Origin: Hofstenia miamia
Lineage: Eukaryota > Xenacoelomorpha > Acoela
DNA length: 25,446 nt
NCBI GenBank assembly: GCA_004352715.1
Contig: SCFE01000001.1
Coordinates: forward strand, 6,071,550-6,096,995
Reading direction: 5' to 3'
Under the pieces are notes generated by a model, which saw only the letters and a list, made by a program, of their open reading frames with translations, was not told where the DNA came from and did no database searches. This document shows, in pieces, positions 17,840 through 25,446 of the stretch. Positions within the stretch are counted from its first letter, which is position 1. Each line of letters begins with the position of its first letter. The translations under genes and the position numbers were made by a program.

Positions 17840-18750
17840 ATTTAGGGTGTAAGTGAAATTTTGTTTGTAGTCTGCATTGAAATCTTATGATCGTGACTTC
17901 TAATAGCTGTCATTGGATGACGAATAATCTCTTCTCTATCCAAAATTGATTTAAAGAGATCAATTTCATCATCTTCTTGACAGCCTCAACAACCCCCTTT
18001 GCACTTGCCTTCTCATTGCATTTACTATTGGAACAATACTGCACAGAATACATTTTGGACTTTAGTGCAACCATTTGAGTAATGACATCACCACCAAGTT
18101 CGTCTTTAACCAATAAATACGTTTTCTTGTTCATTTTATTAAACAGTGGTGAATTAGATGGATAGTTTGAAAAGTCTAAATGACTTGATAAGGAGGCTAG
18201 ATCTTCATAGACATTTTGCGCTGTTATTTTGTGGAGGAGAGAGTTTGTATTACTGTATAAAACTGTGATGGTTTGATATTGAAATTTAAACATTTGTAGT
18301 TTGAAAGATCTAAAATGGCCTGCCCCACATAATTCGGTTTATTCAATACAATTTCTTTGTTTCTTAGCATAACCTGCACCCACCAAGCCTTCATTGACAA
18401 AATTTAATGATTTGAATTCTGGCTGTTTGATTAATTTCTCTGCTGCCTCCTGATCGCCAACAAACTTTGATTTACACCGCTTTCTTAGAGACTCCATTGT
18501 TTTGCCAAATACTGCATTAGACATGAGCTTATAAAAGCTCTTCTCAAAATCGTTTTTAGCTGCCTTGCGTTTTGATGTGTTCAAGTCAATATAGAGCTTT
18601 AAAAATGGCGTCTGTCTGAAGTGTAGTCCCCTTGGTTATCTTCAGCCCTTGCTTGATGTAAAATTTCAACATCTCATAGTGAACCACATACTTTTTCTTG
18701 GGCAAAAACATTTTGTTTCCGGTCAAAAAGACCGGTTTGGGTATTCTAGT
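17840..18750 (-). pseudogene. DNA polymerase B (protein-primed type) remnant, Polinton-like
   Basis: Minus-strand C-terminal half of a family B, protein-primed DNA polymerase of the sort found in Polinton/Maverick elements and related viruses. In order on the minus strand: MFLPKKKYVVHYEMLKFYI (about 18700), a frameshift near 18590, LYIDLNTSKRKAAKNDFEKS (about 18590-18545) and FYKLMSNAVFGKTMESLRKR, the conserved K-x6-YG-like motif B region (N-x-x-F/Y-G). A stop and frameshift lie near 18340, followed by KLQMFKFQY. Motif C reads LYSNTNSLL (aat/aac codons at 18243-18251) in place of YxDTDS. Then come VKDELGGDVITQMV and, after a frameshift near 17955, IRSHDHKISMQTTNKISLTP. The exonuclease part is absent. 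Several frameshifts and loss of both motif C Asp residues show it is dead. Confidence 0.75.
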
Positions 18751-19075
18751 GTTAATAAAATATTACTACATGTATTTTGGATATTTATTAATTTGTAACA
18801 TGAAGTATTCAAAAATGTTCAACACCACACATTAATCGCCTGCCATGCATTTTTAAAATTATCGTAAGTTATCATATCAACATTTATCTCATATTTACCT
18901 TCTTTCTGTATTTTACTGTATTCCCTAATTGTTTTTTATCATTCTTAGCAGTGTCATTTTTCAGCATGTTATGAGTGCATCCAATTCAATAACTTCGCAA
19001 ATTTCCGTTTGCTTACTTTGGAATAAGCAAAAAGTAAAGATATTGCAACATAGTTATAAATATAAATGTATAAAA
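18751..19075. other. AT-rich stretch, nothing recognised
   Basis: No ORF, repeat or element end is visible between the polymerase B remnant and the LINE remnant. Confidence 0.5.
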
Positions 19076-19560
19076 TAGTTCAATTGTTTAAAAATTTTCT
19101 CTTTGGAAGAATTCAAAAAGTTGTCATTGAGGGTATGAAATCTATGTCTTACAGAATCTTCAGGAGTTCCTCAGGGTTCCGCGCTGAGATTTGTAATATT
19201 CTTGTTTTTCATAAATGACATATATCTGACTCTCTCCGACATTGTAAATAAGTCTTTTTGCAGATGATATGAGGGTTATATGGAGATTATAAAGATCACA
19301 TTGATAAACGCAAATTTCAGGAGGATAGTTATAGATTGACAGAACGGGCTATTAAGAATCAAATGTTATTTAATATCAAAAAATACCACTTAACATCATT
19401 CTGTGCCAGTTATGACTGTGATACTACCAATTACACTTTATGCAATATACAAATAAAATGGAAAAATGCTTTTAAATACATGTGCGTTACCATAATAAAT
19501 AATTTTAAATTTGAACTACATTTCAATAAAATATAATCAAACTCATGCCCACAATTACGA
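19076..19560 (+). pseudogene. LINE (non-LTR) reverse transcriptase remnant
   Basis: Plus-strand RT fragment of a non-LTR retrotransposon. FLFGRIQKVVIEGMKSMSY corresponds to the YLxxRxQxVxxxG block. A frameshift leads to SSGVPQGS (19160-19180), then IFLFFINDIYLTLSD. After another frameshift, LFADD (19254-19268) is the catalytic YADD-type box and is intact. The thumb-side stretch follows (LTERAIKNQMLFNIKKYHLT, 19336-19536) with NIQIKWKNAFKYMCVTI, equivalent to the KYLGVTI block. At least two frameshifts. The N-terminal RT, the endonuclease and the 3' end are missing. Jockey/CR1-like wording, but the clade cannot be fixed from this fragment. Confidence 0.78.
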
Positions 19561-19627
19561 ATTATAAATAATTTATTATTCAAAATTGCCCCAGGTATAA
19601 ATTAATTTTGTAAAACATCTGAGATCT

Positions 19628-19830
19628 AGGTCCTGGTACAAAAATGCCAAATTTTTAGAAGTAGTAGTGTTCATATGAAATTTAAGATTACCTAAAAATC
19701 ATCATGTGAAAAACTATGTTACTTTGAAAGTCTACTTCAGTTACTAGGAAATTTTTCCACGACTATTTAGGTAATGAATGATTCCAAGTAGATGCACACT
19801 GGTCTAAGTAAAATACCTGTACCAGGACCT
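19628..19830. mobile_element. 203-bp palindromic MITE-like element
   Basis: Perfect 12-bp terminal inverted repeats AGGTCCTGGTAC (19628-19639) and GTACCAGGACCT (19819-19830). The interior is also imperfectly self-complementary (ATTACCTAAA...TTACTTTGAAAGT against its mirror). No ORF. A target-site duplication is not clear. The right end recurs at 20784-20795 only because of the assembly duplication described below. Confidence 0.55.
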
Positions 19831-20068
19831 CACCTCTGCCATAAAGAATGCGATCTTTCCAATTCAGATTTTAGCAAACATTTCAAAATGCAGGTGCATG
19901 TAATAAGTTTTGGCGAAATTTCTTTATTTTGGATTTCAGATTTATAGATATTTGCCATTAAGTTGTTTACACTAATTTTAGCAACAATTCTAGGAATTTA
20001 GTACTTCAATGAATCCCTCACTCTTATTGGCTGGTCACTAGTCACTTTCCATTGGCTATTCGCTTTGA

Positions 20069-20287
20069 GTGAACAAATCAATCCACCTTTTAACAAAGCA
20101 TGAATTTAAAAGAGAAAACATACATTTAATTGTATACTATTGTTGGAAAAGAAGCTTAAGTGGCGCTGGTGCATCACAGGAAATAAATGAAACTTTAGGA
20201 GAAGGTAATACTAGTGAGCGAAGTTGTCAGAGATGGTTTTTGAAATTCAAGATAAAGAGCAAGTGGAAGGCCCACAAAAAACATTGA
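20069..20287 (+). pseudogene. Mariner-type transposase N-terminal HTH fragment (copy 1)
   Basis: Encodes the paired helix-turn-helix DNA-binding start of a mariner transposase: KHEFKRENIHLIVYYCWKRS, then GASQEINETLGEGNTSERSC and QRWFLKFK. The GEGxxSERxxQRWFxxF block is characteristic. The frame ends at TGA soon after WKAHKKH, so the linker and catalytic DDD domain are absent, and none is seen in the ~500 bp downstream. The annotated opening codon here is GTG (20069) and no ATG fits well, so the real start is unclear. Two ATTGG motifs (inverted CCAAT) lie just upstream near 20030-20056. Probably a fragment; a domesticated HTH exon is a less likely alternative. Confidence 0.65.
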
Positions 20288-20544
20288 TCACTTAACCCTT
20301 ATTGGCACGGGGGTTACATTTTGTAAAAATTATATACTTCGGCTTCTCATTTGTGCACAATACAAAACACTAATTATTTGAAAAGCTTTGATCTTAAATT
20401 CTGCTTATCAGTATTTCCTGGTATTGTAATTGTATTATAAGGTGGTAGGTATTTAATAGCTCAAAAAATGTCAGCAGGGTATTCCATATGACAAGTTGTT
20501 TTCAAAATGAAATCCACCTAGAAATGTTTACATTTAAATAATGA

Positions 20545-20760
20545 AGAAACTTCAATTATCCTAAAATTCCTCTATCAGAACTTAGTCAATCACTTTGTAA
20601 GGTGACGATGCAATTTAGGCTTTCTACTTTAAGAGAATTAGAAGTTATTGAACAAAATCTAAATTTAGACATTAATAAATCTTCAGATTCGACTCACTTA
20701 CCTTTCGTTATAATTAAGATTTTTTTCATAAATTTGGCAACCACCTATCATTTGCATTTA
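20545..20760 (+). other. Open frame after the HTH fragment, unknown (copy 1)
   Basis: A frame open from just after TGA at 20542-20544 to the gap encodes KIPLSELSQSLCKVTMQFRL and TLRELEVIEQNLNLDINKSS, a plausible helical peptide. No ATG start and no recognised domain. In the second copy it ends at TAG 21735-21737, about 75 codons in all. Confidence 0.2.
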
Positions 20761-21033
20761 NCACTGGTCTAAGTAAAATACCTGTACCAGGACCTCACCT
20801 CTGCCATAAAGAATGCGATCTTTCCAATTCAGATTTTAGCAAACATTTCAAAATGCAGGTGCATGTAATAAGTTTTGGCGAAATTTCTTTATTTTGGATT
20901 TCAGATTTATAGATATTTGCCATTAAGTTGTTTACACTAATTTTAGCAACAATTCTAGGAATTTAGTACTTCAATGAATCCCTCACTCTTATTGGCTGGT
21001 CACTAGTCACTTTCCATTGGCTATTCGCTTTGA

Positions 21034-21252
21034 GTGAACAAATCAATCCACCTTTTAACAAAGCATGAATTTAAAAGAGAAAACATACATTTAATTGTAT
21101 ACTATTGTTGGAAAAGAAGCTTAAGTGGCGCTGGTGCATCACAGGAAATAAATGAAACTTTAGGAGAAGGTAATACTAGTGAGCGAAGTTGTCAGAGATG
21201 GTTTTTGAAATTCAAGATAAAGAGCAAGTGGAAGGCCCACAAAAAACATTGA
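21034..21252 (+). pseudogene. Mariner-type HTH fragment (copy 2, assembly duplicate)
   Basis: Same 72-codon sequence as at 20069-20287, lying within the second half of the 964-bp duplication. Very likely the same locus represented twice, so it should not be counted as an independent gene. Confidence 0.65.
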
Positions 21253-21509
21253 TCACTTAACCCTTATTGGCACGGGGGTTACATTTTGTAAAAATTATAT
21301 ACTTCGGCTTCTCATTTGTGCACAATACAAAACACTAATTATTTGAAAAGCTTTGATCTTAAATTCTGCTTATCAGTATTTCCTGGTATTGTAATTGTAT
21401 TATAAGGTGGTAGGTATTTAATAGCTCAAAAAATGTCAGCAGGGTATTCCATATGACAAGTTGTTTTCAAAAGGAAATCCACCTAGAAATGTTTACATTT
21501 AAATAATGA

Positions 21510-21737
21510 AGAAACTTCAATTATCCTAAAATTCCTCTATCAGAACTTAGTCAATCACTTTGTAAGGTGACGATGCAATTTAGGCTTTCTACTTTAAGAG
21601 AATTAGAAGTTATTGAACAAAATCTAAATTTAGACATTAATAAATCTTCAGATTCGACTCACTTACCTTTCGTTATAATTAAGATTTTTTTCATAAATTT
21701 GGCAACCACCTATCATTTGCATTTAGTCAATGCATAG
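21510..21737 (+). other. Open frame after HTH fragment (copy 2), complete to stop
   Basis: Duplicate of 20545-20760 that extends past the repeat end to TAG at 21735-21737 (last residues TTYHLHLVNA). About 75 codons, no ATG start near its beginning, function unknown. Confidence 0.2.
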
Positions 21738-21788
21738 TTGAAAACAAATTTCAGGTGATAATGTAAAAGTTAGATAGAGCACCTTTAT

Positions 21789-21905
21789 ATGAAAGTGGAG
21801 ATCCCCCTTATTGCGAAAAATTATAGGCCAATCTCAATAACACAACATTTTACAAAAATATTTGAAAAAATGCTGCACATAAAAATCAATCAACACCTTT
21901 AGAAG
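21789..21905 (+). pseudogene. LINE reverse transcriptase N-terminal fragment
   Basis: Frame from ATG 21789 to TAG encodes IPLIAKNYRPISITQHFTKI followed by FEKMLHIKINQHL. This is the NYRPISL...SKxxEKxxxxRLxxxL block that opens the RT domain of Jockey/CR1/RTE-type LINEs. It stands alone, with no endonuclease upstream and no GVPQGS or FADD downstream. Because it corresponds to an earlier part of RT than the fragment at 19076-19560 yet lies after it, the two are different insertions or a rearrangement. Confidence 0.75.
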
Positions 21906-22286
21906 TGATGCAATTATGGCATTTATTGAAAAAATAACCTCATAAATTTCCATTTTTATCCAGTTGCATAGAATTCTGAAATTTTAGCGATTAAACTTAA
22001 AAATTACGGATTCATCAAAATTAAATTTAGAAAAGTAAGTCTTTGTAATTGAATTTGTCTATATTTGACCAGTGTTAGACTAGTTCAAACCTGCCGATCA
22101 TAAAATTCTGACTCGACCCGACCTGTGTTGGTCACGTCGATGGACCTGACCATTATACATCTATGATCTACATTGCGCTTCAATTACTTGCTTCAACAGC
22201 TGCATAAAAAATATAGTATTTGCATGAACTTAGAAGTCATTCATGATAAATTAAATCCCGCTTAATTCCTAGATTTGTACTAGTCT
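21906..22286. other. Non-coding stretch, nothing recognised
   Basis: AT-rich, no ORF. One GC-richer patch near 22100-22155 (CTCGACCCGACCTG, GTCACGTCGATGGACC) differs in composition from its surroundings but matches no known feature. Confidence 0.4.
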
Positions 22287-22482
22287 GTTTGTGATACATT
22301 TAGATTCTAAGTATTAAAATTTGCTGTTTACTCTACATTTCATTTTTAGCATTTCAAGTATGCAGTTTGCGCTACATTTAGTTTCTAAGTTTCAATTTCT
22401 GCTGTTTGCTCGAAATTTTATTTCTTAGCATTTCATTTATGCAGTTTGCACTACATTTAGTTTCTAGGTTTCAAATTATTGC
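22287..22482. repeat. ~79-bp tandem repeat, about 2.5 units
   Basis: Units begin at 22287, 22364 and 22444 with GTTTG(T/C)(G/A)(A/C)TACATTTAG(A/T)TTCTA(A/G)GT, followed by GCTGTTT(A/G)CTC and TTAGCATTTCA(A/T)(G/T)TATGCA in the two full units. The ORF at 22406-22603 is a by-product. Confidence 0.75.
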
Positions 22483-22667
22483 TTCAATGTATATTTACAT
22501 TAATTACTTATGTTCTTTCATGACATGTTTTGAATTGCACTCCTCTCATTTTCCAATCAGAATTACTACAGGTGTAACATTTTGTTACAATATTATATAC
22601 TAGTAATGTCCTAAAGCATTAGATGTAAACATTGATACAAATGATATTACATGTATCATATATAAAT

Positions 22668-23032
22668 ATGAAAATATATAGCAACAATGAAGTAGCAATC
22701 AGTGACAATGAAACACATTCTGCTCCGATTGAAGAAAATTCAATTACCACTGATATAGACGACTTTTTAATAAATTATATTTATTCATCAGAAGAAGAAA
22801 ACGTATGTCATCAATATTATATTAAACTTACTAAAAAGCTCTTATGGGTTTCCACAGGTTCAACTTTGTTTTGCAGTCCATAAGATTTAATAATTACTGA
22901 ATCACCCACAGATTCTCCAAAGTGAAAAAATTAGCAGCACTTGAAAAGTTCACCAGTGTTTCAATGAATATATTAGCTTTATATTTACCATCGGATGCTC
23001 TCACAATAGATGGTCAGGTTGTTGAATCTTGA
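22668..23032 (+). pseudogene. Possible piggyBac-type transposase remnant
   Basis: First piece 22668-22883: MKIYSNNEVAISDNETHSAP, then an acidic DDFLINYIYSSEEENV stretch resembling the acidic N-terminus of piggyBac transposases, then LLWVSTGSTLFCSP. Second piece 22922-23032 in another frame: KKLAALEKFTSVSMNILALY, then LPSDALTIDGQVVES. LTIDxQxV resembles the L-x-IDE-Q-L/M box that holds a catalytic Asp in piggyBac, with E changed to G here. The large region normally between these pieces is deleted. No TTAA-flanked ends identified. Identification rests on short similarity and is tentative. Confidence 0.4.
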
Positions 23033-23100
23033 AAAATTATGATAATCAAAGAAAATAATGGCAAAGGGCAAAGTGTCGCTACATCATAGACATTTCTCTT

Positions 23101-23104
<4 letters not shown>

Positions 23105-23141
<37 letters not shown>
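23105..23141. repeat. (TA)n microsatellite
   Basis: About 18 TA units; simple repeat. Confidence 0.95.
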
Positions 23142-23144
<3 letters not shown>

Positions 23145-23930
23145 CCATGCTCCAGTCAGAACAGGATAAAAGCTTTGGGGGCTCTTGGGATCTGCTTTCA
23201 TAATAAATTTAAATATAATTTTTTTTAAAAAAAATTATTCAAAGATTATGGCATGGCATGCAACAATTGTTTTCTATTTATCAATTGCAATTTTAAATAT
23301 ATATTTATTATTAGAGCACTGTTTCCAACATTGACTTTTGAAAAATCATCAATGACCTCAGGTCAATGGCCAAAATAAATAAATCTCTCAATTTATTTTG
23401 ACTAATAGAAGATACTAAATACTGTTTTACTGTCTTAAATAGAAATTCATAGCGTCAATATTTTCAAAACCTGTCGGAAACCACTTCCATTTGTACAATA
23501 TAAATGAAATCTAAGTCATCAAAATTTGAAAATTACTTTGAAAACTCAATAAATTCAGTAATGAAGTCATCCACATGATCGAGGTTTAAAGGAGGCTTTT
23601 CAATTAAACATCTGAGTCTGCAATTTGAATATCTTTTATTAATGCTAAATTTGGTATTTTCACTATAGTTTTTGTCGTTTTACAAACTTAGCATTTAACA
23701 AATTCAAAAATTCCAAAAAAGATTTTCAACTCTTTTTCTGAAAATACATGATCATTCTCTTTTTCTATATCACCATGTTTTTGCCTTTGTTGTCTTTCTT
23801 AAATCTAACGAATAGCTTTCTTCTTAAAATCTTCCAATTTTGCTCTAGTTGATTATCAAGTACACTAAGCTGTCATACAAATAAACACATGAGGCATCAA
23901 GATCAATATGTGTTCATTGAAAAATTTGCT
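23142..23930 (-). other. No gene called; weak minus-strand coding-like traces
   Basis: No element boundaries. Read on the minus strand, 23430-23840 shows short coding-like pieces in different frames: SENTKFSINKRYSNCRLRCL followed by IEKPPLNLDHVDDFITEFIE, and ENDHVFSEKELKIFFGIFEF. They may be the battered remains of another element ORF, but no family is recognised and stops are frequent. A palindromic run near 23216-23240 (AATTTTTTTT/AAAAAAAATT) is low-complexity. Confidence 0.25.
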
Positions 23931-23932
23931 TG

Positions 23933-24407
23933 TTACAATATATCGAACAAGTCTATGTACATATATATATATATANAATGTAAAAAAGAACTAGTAGTTT
24001 TCTGTCTGTTTAATAATTTAGATTTTTCAGCATGGTTAATAAATATTGCTTCTGCGATTTTAGTATTTGAGGTTTTCATGATTATATTAAAATTTTCTGG
24101 TCTTGGTTGATGTAAATATGTATAAATTTCTGATCTTAGGTGTCCCGAAAGGTTTTCATTAATTCTTGTTATAAAATGTCGCTTAGTTTCTCCGATGTAA
24201 GAATATTTGCATTCTTCACAATCATATTTATATACAATGGAAGAAACTAGACATTTTTGGATGTTATCTTTGTTCGGGAAAATATCTTGAGTCTTTAAAA
24301 AGTACAATATTGGTTTGTATAATTGATTTTTTAAGTGCTTTGTTAATCGTCGAAACACTTGATTTAAGTTTTTTAATGTTTGAATCGATGTATGGTAGTT
24401 TCCAATA
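23933..24407 (-). pseudogene. Inverted Penelope-like GIY-YIG endonuclease region
   Basis: Minus-strand reading gives the C-terminal part of a Penelope-like element protein: LKTQDIFPNKDNIQKCLVSS, then IVYKYDCEECKYSYIGETKR, then HFITRINENLSGHLRSEIYT and ENFNIIMKTSNTKIAEAIFI. The CEEC pair followed by YSYIGET is the zinc-finger-like linker and GIY-YIG nuclease start of Penelope-like elements. 24182-24407 is an inverted, roughly 96-97 percent identical copy (by eye) of 25222-25446 on the plus strand. The frame runs into an (AT)n tract with one N (23976). The junction with the plus-strand part is at about 24407. Such inverted partial copies are known in Penelope-like elements. Confidence 0.78.
23960..23976. 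repeat. (AT)n tract ending in a single N
   Basis: Short AT microsatellite with an unresolved base at 23976, near the outer end of the inverted Penelope-like arm. Confidence 0.85.
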
Positions 24408-24427
24408 TATACCTAAATATATACCCA

Positions 24428-25160
24428 AGAGATTTATATTAAAAGATACATTTGATTTTTTAGAAAAATTACAAGATATTTAAAAATTTTAAAAAGATAA
24501 ATCAAAAATCATGGCAAGCTACGATGTAAAATCATTATTCACAAATATTCCAGTAAAAATAACATATTCTTTCATTAATACCAGAAGATCAAATTCCAAT
24601 TTCGCACAATGTGCTAAGAAAATTATTAAATATTGTCTGCTTAAACGTACAATTCACATTCAATAATATTGTATATGAGCAGATTGAAGGCATGGCTATG
24701 GGATCACCCTTGGGACCAACAATGGCTTGCTTTGCAATTGACATTGTTGAATCAATATTCGAAAACTTAAGAATAACAAAACCTCTATGCTACCATCGAT
24801 ATGTTGATGATATTTTTGTTGTTTTTGAAAGATCTAATGATATTGATAATTTCTTACAACATATTAATGGATGTGTTGAAAAATGCAACCAATTGAATTT
24901 TCTGGATGTAACAATAACCAACAGTGAAAATGGTTAAATAACATCTCTCTTTAGAAAAATAACGGACACCAGTTTATACATCCCAGCACACTCATATTGC
25001 GATCCTAGATATAAAATCAGCACCATTAAGTGCTTAATTCATCGAATAATCAAAATATCATCTGATTATCAAAGTCTAATTGATACAATAAATAGTTTAT
25101 ATGAAATCTTGGAAAACAATGGCTACTCACACAAAATTATTAAAAGTACATAGATAAAGC
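24428..25160 (+). pseudogene. Penelope-like element reverse transcriptase
   Basis: Plus-strand RT of a Penelope-like retroelement. DTFDFLEKLQDI (about 24447), stop codons, then ASYDVKSLFTNIPVKITYSF (24514-24573), the D/E-x-x-SLFTNIP motif that holds the first catalytic Asp. A frameshift near 24600 follows, then EGMAMGSPLGPTMACFAIDI (24686-24745) and HRYVDDIFVVFE, with both catalytic Asp codons intact at 24806-24811, then LNFLDVTITNSENG. A TAA at 24935-24937 interrupts. The same frame continues with SLFRKITDTSLYIPAHSYCD and CLIHRIIKISSDYQSLIDTI to a TAG near 25151. The N-terminal part is missing; upstream at 24407 the inverted arm begins. Less decayed than the Gypsy pol. Confidence 0.85.
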
Positions 25161-25446
25161 AATTAGTTCAACACCAGCTCACAATGAAGTACGGAAAGTA
25201 AGAGACGTACTGAAACCTATTTATTGGAAACTACCATACATCGATTCCAACATTAAAAAACTTAAATCAAGTGTTTCGACCATTAACAAAGCACTTAAAA
25301 AATCAATGATAAAACCAATATTGTACTCTTTAAAGACTCAAGATATTTTCCCGAACAAAGATACCATCCAAAAATGTCTAGTTTCTTCCATTGTATATAA
25401 ATATGATTGTGAAGAATGCAAATATTCTTACATCGGAGAAACTAAG
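25161..25446 (+). pseudogene. Penelope-like linker and GIY-YIG endonuclease start (runs off window)
   Basis: After a frameshift near 25150 the Penelope-like protein continues: ISSTPAHNEVRKVRDVLKPI, YWKLPYIDSNIKKLKSSVST, then ILYSLKTQDIFPNKDTIQKC and YDCEECKYSYIGETK at the window edge. YIG codons are at 25429-25437. This stretch is open and carries the GIY-YIG domain that makes the nick for target-primed reverse transcription in the family. The rest lies outside the window. 25222-25446 pairs with the inverted copy at 24182-24407. Confidence 0.82.

Larger units (their letters stand above)
19797..21725. repeat. 964-bp direct duplication across a 1-N gap
   Basis: 19797-20760 and 20762-21725 are the same 964 bases, offset 965, separated by a single N at 20761. 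One difference was noticed (T at 20508, G at 21473). Near-identity, with the N exactly at the junction, points to overlapping contig ends or two haplotypes placed in tandem. Everything inside (the mariner HTH ORF, the small ORF after it, the MITE right end) is therefore counted twice. Confidence 0.85.

Noticed and set aside
19797-21725. Biological tandem gene duplication of the HTH ORF
   Set aside because: The two 964-bp copies meet exactly at a single N with one base difference seen; an assembly artefact is far simpler.
22287-22482. CRISPR-like array
   Set aside because: Units are contiguous tandem repeats with no unique spacers, in eukaryotic DNA.
23889-24110. Plus-strand ORF over the inverted Penelope-like region
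   Set aside because: Antisense to the recognised GIY-YIG coding sequence and interrupted by a microsatellite and an N.

Overview
The window reads as AT-rich, transposon-saturated nuclear DNA from an animal, probably an invertebrate. No bacterial operons, rRNA or tRNA genes are visible. Evidence for an animal nucleus: canonical short GT-AG introns; a Ty3/Gypsy element primed by what looks like initiator tRNA-Met; mariner-type transposases with TA target sites; a Penelope-like element with a GIY-YIG endonuclease; LINE reverse transcriptase pieces; and a Polinton-type DNA polymerase B fragment. The species cannot be named from sequence alone. Nearly everything is decayed by frameshifts and stops, and four assembly gaps are present.

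Left part (1-10.7 kb): a head-to-tail array of four homologous long terminal repeats of about 1.1-1.25 kb (LTR1 1291-2391, LTR2 4413-5852, LTR3 7203-8434, LTR4 9456-10708). Each carries a TATA box 266-305 bp after its start and is followed directly by a primer-binding-site-like sequence. A fifth, truncated LTR (573-1288) lies in the opposite orientation, head-on against LTR1. The four interiors differ. The first holds an intron-containing two-C2H2-zinc-finger gene (2726-4093). The second holds an unrecognised decayed coding region. The third holds a charged coiled-coil ORF. The fourth holds a decayed Gypsy gag-pol.

Middle (10.7-15.8 kb): gag (CCHC knuckle), protease (DTGA), reverse transcriptase, RNase H and integrase (zinc-binding, DD35 and GPF module) occur in Ty3/Gypsy order. 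There are many stops and frameshifts, and key active-site residues are replaced. The 3' end has no LTR and runs into a two-unit ~177-bp tandem repeat.

Right part (15.8-25.4 kb): unrecognised minus-strand coding-like pieces; a fold-back mariner-like element with 276-bp inverted arms made of its own transposase 3' end; a minus-strand DNA polymerase B pseudogene with its DTD motif changed to NTN; a LINE RT remnant; a 203-bp palindromic MITE; a mariner-type helix-turn-helix ORF, present twice because of a 964-bp duplication across a 1-base gap; another LINE RT piece; a ~79-bp tandem repeat; a possible piggyBac remnant; and a Penelope-like element whose endonuclease region is also present upstream in inverted orientation.

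The genes do not form a pathway. The window is a nest of mobile-element remains. The parts most worth a second look are the LTR array with four different interiors, the intron-bearing zinc-finger gene inside it, and the fold-back mariner. Three of the gaps are flanked by near-perfect direct duplications, which are most simply unmerged contig ends.
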